The position numbers and the translations under genes are program-made. This document shows, one piece after another, positions 60,057 through 64,000 of a DNA stretch of 64,000 bases. Source of the stretch: JAZRWQ01 sp045541395 (lineage in GTDB: Bacteria; Bacillota; Clostridia; Oscillospirales; UMGS1783); the NCBI GenBank assembly GCA_045541395.1, contig JAZQIZ010000001.1:365633-429632 (forward strand), given 5' to 3'. A model generated the notes under the pieces. It was not told where the DNA came from, did not search any database, and worked only from the letters and a program-made list of their open reading frames with translations. Each line of letters starts with the position of its first letter. The first letter of the stretch is position 1.

Positions 60057-60638
60057 ATGCTTTGGCAGTTGGCCTTTTATTTTAACAGCATACTTTTAGG
60101 CATCGGCCTTGCTATGGACGCTTTTTCTGTTTCACTTGCCAACGGGCTTCATGAGCCTCATATGAAAAAAAGCAAAATGAGCCTTGTTGCAGGTGTGTTT
60201 GCTTCTTTTCAGTTTCTGATGCCCTTCTTAGGCTGGTTTTGCGTATGCTCTGTTGCAAATTACTTTAAGGCATTTCAGAAATTCATTCCCTGGATAGCAC
60301 TTATTCTCCTTTCCTTTATCGGCGGCAAAATGCTTATAGAGGGAATTAAAAATAAAGGCGAAGCCGAAGCCCCCGCCCTTAGCTTTGGCGCCTTGCTCAT
60401 TCAAGGCGTTGCCACTTCAATTGATGCCCTTTCCGTTGGCTTCACTATCTCCCATTACAGCCTTACCGAGGCCCTTATCTCCTGCCTTATTATAGGCGTT
60501 ACAACCTTTATTATCTGCTTTGCAGGGCTCTTTATCGGCAGAAAAGCGGGCACAAGGCTATCAAACAAGGCGGGTATCTTAGGCGGGGCGATCTTAATAT
60601 TCATCGGCCTTGAAATTTTCATAACAAGCTTAATATAA
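60057..60638 (+). CDS. mntP: Manganese efflux pump MntP
   Basis: A 193-residue membrane protein of the MntP/DUF204 family with six helices in two related halves. The duplicated acidic motifs are GIGLAMDAFSVSLANGL and GVATSIDALSVGFT, whose aspartates are essential in E. coli MntP. The start has GAGGAG eight bases upstream; an upstream in-frame start lacks this. It should export Mn2+. A bidirectional terminator follows. Confidence 0.94.
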   Translation: MLWQLAFYFNSILLGIGLAMDAFSVSLANGLHEPHMKKSKMSLVAGVFASFQFLMPFLGWFCVCSVANYFKAFQKFIPWIALILLSFIGGKMLIEGIKNKGEAEAPALSFGALLIQGVATSIDALSVGFTISHYSLTEALISCLIIGVTTFIICFAGLFIGRKAGTRLSNKAGILGGAILIFIGLEIFITSLI

Positions 60639-60670
60639 AAAACTCTCACTTTGAAAGTGAGAGTTTATTT
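60639..60670. terminator. Bidirectional terminator between mntP and the DUF1846 gene
   Basis: AAACTCTCACTT (60640-60651) pairs with 60655-60666; Ts on both strands. Confidence 0.9.
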
Positions 60671-60671
60671 T

Positions 60672-62159
60672 TTAGTTATGGAAAAGCTTCTTGCTTCTGT
60701 AAACCGGCTCGCAGGTAAGGTTTATACCCAGCTTCCTTATGGTTCCGCTGTCGAGCTCCGATAAAATAACCGTGGAGTGCATCTGCGCCCCCTTAAGCTT
60801 CTCTAAAGCCGACATAGCTATCTCCGCTGTAGGGTTGGTAGCGGCGGAAATAGATAATGCAACCAGCATCTCGTCAACGTGAAGCCTGGGGTTATGGTTA
60901 CCTAACGTTTCGGTCTTCAGCTTCTGTACAGGCTCAATAATTATCTTGGCTAAAAGAGGAACCCTGTCGTGAAGTCCGCCAAGGGCCTTTATTGCGTTTA
61001 TAATGCAGGCCGTAGGCGCCCCGAAAAGAGGGGAAGTCTTACCGGTAATTATCCTGCCGTCGTTAAGCTGAATGGCGGCGGCTGCATCTCCCGTTTCTTC
61101 CGCCTTCTTAAGGGCTGCCGCAACACAGGGGCGGCTTTCAACGGTAATGCCTGCCTGCTTCATAAGCAGATCAATAATATTTACCTCTTCTGCAGAGCCG
61201 TTGCCCTTGCGCATATTGCAAAGGGCCTCGTAATAACGGCGTATAAGCTCGTCATTGGCAGCCTCACGGCATACCTCGTCGTCTACAATGCAGTTGCCAA
61301 CCATATTTACGCCCATATCCGTAGGGGATTTATAAGGGCTCTGCCCGTATATCTTCTCAAAAAGCGCGTTTACAACAGGGAATACTTCCACGTCCCTGTT
61401 ATAGTTTACTGCCGTAACACCGTAAGCCTCCAGATGAAACGGGTCTATCATATTAACGTCCTTCAGGTCGGCAGTGGCGGCCTCGTAGGCAATATTAACA
61501 GGGTGCTTTAAGGGAATGTTCCAAATAGGGAAGGTCTCAAACTTAGCGTAGCCTGCCTTAATGCCCCTTTTATGCTCATGATAAAGCTGGGAAAGGCAGG
61601 TGGCCATTTTGCCGCTGCCGGGGCCGGGGGCGGTAACAATAACAAGAGAACGGCTGGTTTCAATATAATCGTTCTTGCCGTAGCCCTCGTCGGAAACAAT
61701 AAGAGGTATCTCGTAAGGGTAGCCGGGAATAAGGTAGTTCTTGTAAACCTTTATTCCAAGCCCCTCAAGGCGCTCCTTAAACTTCTCAACCACCGAGCTG
61801 CTCTCCCCGTAACGGGAAAGAACCACCGAGCCCACGTAAAGGCCTATGCCCCTGAAGGCGTCTATAAGCCTCAGCACGTCAAGGTCGTAAGTAATGCCAA
61901 GGTCACCTCTGACCTTGTTCTTTTCAATATCTCCTGCGTTTATAACAATAACTATTTCCGCCTGATCCTTTAATTCCAACAGCATTTTAACCTTACTGTC
62001 GGGCTCAAAGCCGGGAAGCACGCGGGAAGCATGGTAATCGTCAAACAGCTTGCCGCCGAATTCCATATAAAGCTTGCCCCCAAAACGGGAAATGCGCTGC
62101 TTAATATGCTCCGACTGCATCTTCAAGTATTTTTCGTTGTCAAAACCTATTTTGTCCAT
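60672..62159 (-). CDS. DUF1846-family protein
   Basis: A 495-residue protein matching DUF1846 throughout: YLKMQSEHIKQRISRFGGKL, the VTAPGPGSGKMATCLSQLYH P-loop-like segment, and VEVFPVVNALFEKIYGQSPY near residue 260. The GPGSGK sequence suggests nucleotide binding. Function has not been settled for the family. It lies alone between mntP and the EctB-like gene, with a consensus promoter. Codons look more GC-rich than in most of the window. Confidence 0.93.
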   Translation of the reverse strand: MDKIGFDNEKYLKMQSEHIKQRISRFGGKLYMEFGGKLFDDYHASRVLPGFEPDSKVKMLLELKDQAEIVIVINAGDIEKNKVRGDLGITYDLDVLRLIDAFRGIGLYVGSVVLSRYGESSSVVEKFKERLEGLGIKVYKNYLIPGYPYEIPLIVSDEGYGKNDYIETSRSLVIVTAPGPGSGKMATCLSQLYHEHKRGIKAGYAKFETFPIWNIPLKHPVNIAYEAATADLKDVNMIDPFHLEAYGVTAVNYNRDVEVFPVVNALFEKIYGQSPYKSPTDMGVNMVGNCIVDDEVCREAANDELIRRYYEALCNMRKGNGSAEEVNIIDLLMKQAGITVESRPCVAAALKKAEETGDAAAAIQLNDGRIITGKTSPLFGAPTACIINAIKALGGLHDRVPLLAKIIIEPVQKLKTETLGNHNPRLHVDEMLVALSISAATNPTAEIAMSALEKLKGAQMHSTVILSELDSGTIRKLGINLTCEPVYRSKKLFHN

Positions 62160-62193
62160 TGTAAAAGTACCTCTTAAGTTTCATACAAAAGTT

Positions 62194-62222
62194 ATTATAC
62201 CAAACTCTTCGGCTCTCTTCAA
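62194..62222 (-). promoter_or_regulatory. SigA-type promoter of the DUF1846 gene
   Basis: TTGAAG (62217-62222), 17 bases, TATAAT (62194-62199) on the minus strand. Confidence 0.83.
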
Positions 62223-62260
62223 GCAAGAATGTAACAAATATTTAATATTTTTGCGAAGTC

Positions 62261-62289
62261 TTGAATATTATATTCTGCTGTGGTAAAAT
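62261..62289 (+). promoter_or_regulatory. SigA-type promoter of the EctB-like gene
   Basis: TTGAAT (62261-62266), 17 bases, TAAAAT (62284-62289). The roughly 110-base leader before the start at 62400 shows no structure I can name. Confidence 0.72.
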
Positions 62290-62399
62290 ATGAATAATGG
62301 ACATATAGCACTATCTGCAGGTTAAACAGCACTTATTCTGTGTTTATCCGTTAAAACGTGCGGTATACTATAATCAAATTATCGGTGGAGGTACGTATT

Positions 62400-63653
62400 A
62401 TGAATACAAAACCCTTTGAAAAATACGAATCTGAGGTTCGTTCCTATTGCAGAAAATTCACTTCCGTGTTCACCAAAGCCAAGGGCTCCTTTATGTATGA
62501 CGAAGAAGGCAAAGAGTATATTGACTTTTTCTGCGGCGCAGGTGCTCTTAATTACGGCCATAACAACGATTATATAAAAGAAAAGCTGGCCGCCTACCTT
62601 GAGAGTGACGGTATTATGCACGCGCTTGATATGTACACCGAGCCTAAGCGCGAATTTATCGAATTCTTCGAGGAAAAGGTATTAAAGCCCAGAGGGTTAA
62701 ATTACGTGCTCCAGTTCCCCGGCCCTACAGGCACCAACGCCGTTGAAGCCGCCCTTAAGCTTGCCAGAAAGGTTACCGGCAGAAATACCGTCTTTGCATT
62801 TATGGGCGCTTTCCACGGTATGACCATCGGCTCCCTCGCTTTAACTACCGACCGTGAATCCCGCGCAGGCGCAGGGGTCCATCTTTCCGACGTTGTTCAT
62901 ATCCCCGCCCCCTATATGTTCCCTGAGCTTGATACCGTTAAGTATATGGAGACTCTTATTACCGACGATCATTCCGGTGTTGATATCCCCGCCGCTATCG
63001 TTGTTGAAACCATTCAGGCAGAAGGCGGTATTTATATCTTCGATAACGAATGGCTTGTAAGAGTTCGTGAGCTTTGCGATAAGTATGATATTTTACTTAT
63101 TGTAGACGACGTTCAGGTAGGCTGCGGCAGGACCGGCGATTTCTTCTCCTTCCAGCGCGCAGGCATTAAGCCGGATATCGTTGCTATGTCCAAGTCCATC
63201 GGCGGCTACGGTATGCCCTTCGCCTTAACTCTTATTGATCCTAAAATTGATAAATGGCTTCCCGGTGAGCATAACGGCACCTTCCGCGGCTATCAGCTTT
63301 CTATGGTTGCAGCCAAAGCAGGCCTTGAAATTATGCTCAATGAAAAAACCGAAGAAAGAGCCGTTGAAATGGGCAAGGTTGTAGAAGATTATCTTGCAAA
63401 GGAAATGCCTGCAATAAGCGAAAAGATCTCCTGGCGCGGTATGGGCCTTATATGGGGTGTTGATTTTTCCGCCTTCGGTACCGATACTGCTAAGAAGATC
63501 ATTTCCGAATGCTTCAAAAACGGCCTTGTTTTAGAAAGCGCCGGCAGAGGCAATATGGTTCTTAAATTAATGCCCGCCCTCCTTATTGAAAAGGAAACCT
63601 TGCTTAAAGGCCTTGAAATATTCAAGAACGCCGTGCAGAAAATAATCAAATAA
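62400..63653 (+). CDS. EctB-like diaminobutyrate--2-oxoglutarate aminotransferase
   Basis: A 417-residue class III PLP aminotransferase closest in style to EctB, which makes L-2,4-diaminobutyrate from aspartate semialdehyde. It opens NTKPFEKYESEVRSYCRKF and has DFFCGAGALNYGHNN, GPTGTNAVEAALKLARK, DDVQVGCGRTG and the PLP lysine in AMSKSIGGYGMPFAL. No ectA or ectC is in the window; beyond the right end is unseen. GGAGG lies eight bases before the ATG. Other omega-amino acid substrates remain possible. Confidence 0.85.
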   Translation: MNTKPFEKYESEVRSYCRKFTSVFTKAKGSFMYDEEGKEYIDFFCGAGALNYGHNNDYIKEKLAAYLESDGIMHALDMYTEPKREFIEFFEEKVLKPRGLNYVLQFPGPTGTNAVEAALKLARKVTGRNTVFAFMGAFHGMTIGSLALTTDRESRAGAGVHLSDVVHIPAPYMFPELDTVKYMETLITDDHSGVDIPAAIVVETIQAEGGIYIFDNEWLVRVRELCDKYDILLIVDDVQVGCGRTGDFFSFQRAGIKPDIVAMSKSIGGYGMPFALTLIDPKIDKWLPGEHNGTFRGYQLSMVAAKAGLEIMLNEKTEERAVEMGKVVEDYLAKEMPAISEKISWRGMGLIWGVDFSAFGTDTAKKIISECFKNGLVLESAGRGNMVLKLMPALLIEKETLLKGLEIFKNAVQKIIK

Positions 63654-63664
63654 AAGCTTTTAAA

Positions 63665-63694
63665 GGATCTGCCTTAACGGCAGATTCTTTTTTT
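63665..63694 (+). terminator. Terminator after the EctB-like gene
   Basis: ATCTGCC (63667-63673) pairs with GGCAGAT (63679-63685) plus flanking pairs, then a run of Ts. Confidence 0.87.
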
Positions 63695-63792
63695 TATTTT
63701 AGATCAAAAAAATTTAAACCAATTAAATTTGTTACCGTTTTGTCATAATTTCTATTATTTATTAAAAACAAGGTATTTTTCCCATAACCGCA

Positions 63793-63821
63793 TTGACATC
63801 GCCCCCTAATTATGGTATATT
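63793..63821 (+). promoter_or_regulatory. SigA-type promoter near the right edge
   Basis: TTGACA (63793-63798), 17 bases, TATATT (63816-63821), ahead of the short ORF and the partial secreted gene. Confidence 0.85.
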
Positions 63822-63851
63822 AAAAACAAGATGAAAAGGAGATGCGGCCCA

Positions 63852-63935
63852 ATGATTACGTTGCTGAATGGTTCGTATATGACGATCAGGACGGAGCGTT
63901 TTATTTTGACAGTGAAACTATATACTTTAGCTTAA
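63852..63935 (+). CDS. Candidate 27-residue leader ORF
   Basis: A short frame (MITLLNGSYMTIRTERFILT, ending VKLYTLA) with AAGGAG ten bases before its ATG, between a consensus promoter and the signal-peptide gene at 63958. An overlapping 32-codon frame (63842-63940, MRPNDYVAEWFVYDDQDGAF) uses an ATG touching the same ribosome site. One or neither may be translated; no function can be assigned. Confidence 0.3.
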   Translation: MITLLNGSYMTIRTERFILTVKLYTLA

Positions 63936-63957
63936 GCTAATATTGGAGGAATTTATT

Positions 63958-64000
63958 ATGAGAAGATTTATTGCTTTGCTGCTTGCAGTTATATTAACAG
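63958..64000 (+). CDS. Secreted protein, N-terminal fragment
   Basis: The gene runs off the right edge. Only MRRFIALLLAVILT is encoded in the window: a basic start and hydrophobic core typical of a signal peptide. GGAGG lies eight bases before the ATG. Nothing more can be said of the product. Confidence 0.6.
   Translation, partial: MRRFIALLLAVILT

Overview
The window reads as chromosome of a low-to-moderate GC, spore-forming member of the Clostridia, probably in the Oscillospiraceae/Ruminococcaceae neighbourhood. The reasons are an IspH-ribosomal protein S1 fusion, PolC, an intact SigK-type sigma factor, a PdaB-like deacetylase, HrcA with a perfect CIRCE operator, T-box and M-box leaders, a TrmR/TrhP tRNA-modification pair and Gram-positive LPXTG anchoring. 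No species can be named from the sequence alone. Most genes are on the minus strand. Start codons were placed mainly by Shine-Dalgarno position.

Region by region: 1-6.6 kb is a minus-strand operon pyrH-frr-uppS-cdsA-dxr-rseP-ispG-polC (translation, isoprenoid/undecaprenyl and phospholipid supply, replication). 6.6-12.1 kb carries rpiR, a BaiN-like flavoprotein, cmk, plsC and ispH-rpsA. 12.2-17.8 kb holds a PdaB-like/unknown/double-OB operon, an AlkD-like gene, a membrane-anchored unknown, and a ROK kinase-DeoC pair in which DeoC ends in a 4Fe-4S motif. 17.8-22.6 kb is hrcA-grpE-dnaK-dnaJ. 22.6-26 kb is rpmG-secE-nusG-rplK-rplA and the separately promoted rplJ-rplL with an L10 leader. 26.1-30.3 kb holds pheB-like ACT protein, homoserine dehydrogenase, a short aspartokinase, and mgtE behind an M-box riboswitch and a 26-codon ORF. 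30.3-38.3 kb holds ireB, nnrD, a YdcC-like protein, alr, an orphan NdoA/MazF toxin and T-box-controlled pheST.

38.3-42 kb is the least ordinary part and lies on the plus strand: two small unknown genes, an LPXTG protein with a long TTEE-repeat stalk behind a repeat-rich promoter, and a start-less remnant with an HExxH motif that runs into the argH terminator. 42-56 kb returns to housekeeping: argGH, a DUF362 ferredoxin protein, KDPG aldolase, sigK, a penicillin-binding protein, mltG-trmR-trhP, a Cys-rich mini-protein, and tmk-DUF2156-GNAT-DJ-1-CPBP. 56-64 kb has a 1060-residue secreted FnIII protein with a recent internal duplication, mnmM, mntP, a DUF1846 protein, an EctB-like aminotransferase and the start of another secreted protein.

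I saw no tRNA or rRNA gene, CRISPR array, transposase or integrase. I found no convincing large undescribed system. The best leads are the DeoC-ferredoxin fusion next to an atypical ROK kinase, the ORF between M-box and mgtE, the antitoxin-less NdoA with a long palindrome, the ACT-less aspartate-family enzymes, and the repeat-controlled LPXTG gene with its neighbouring zincin remnant.
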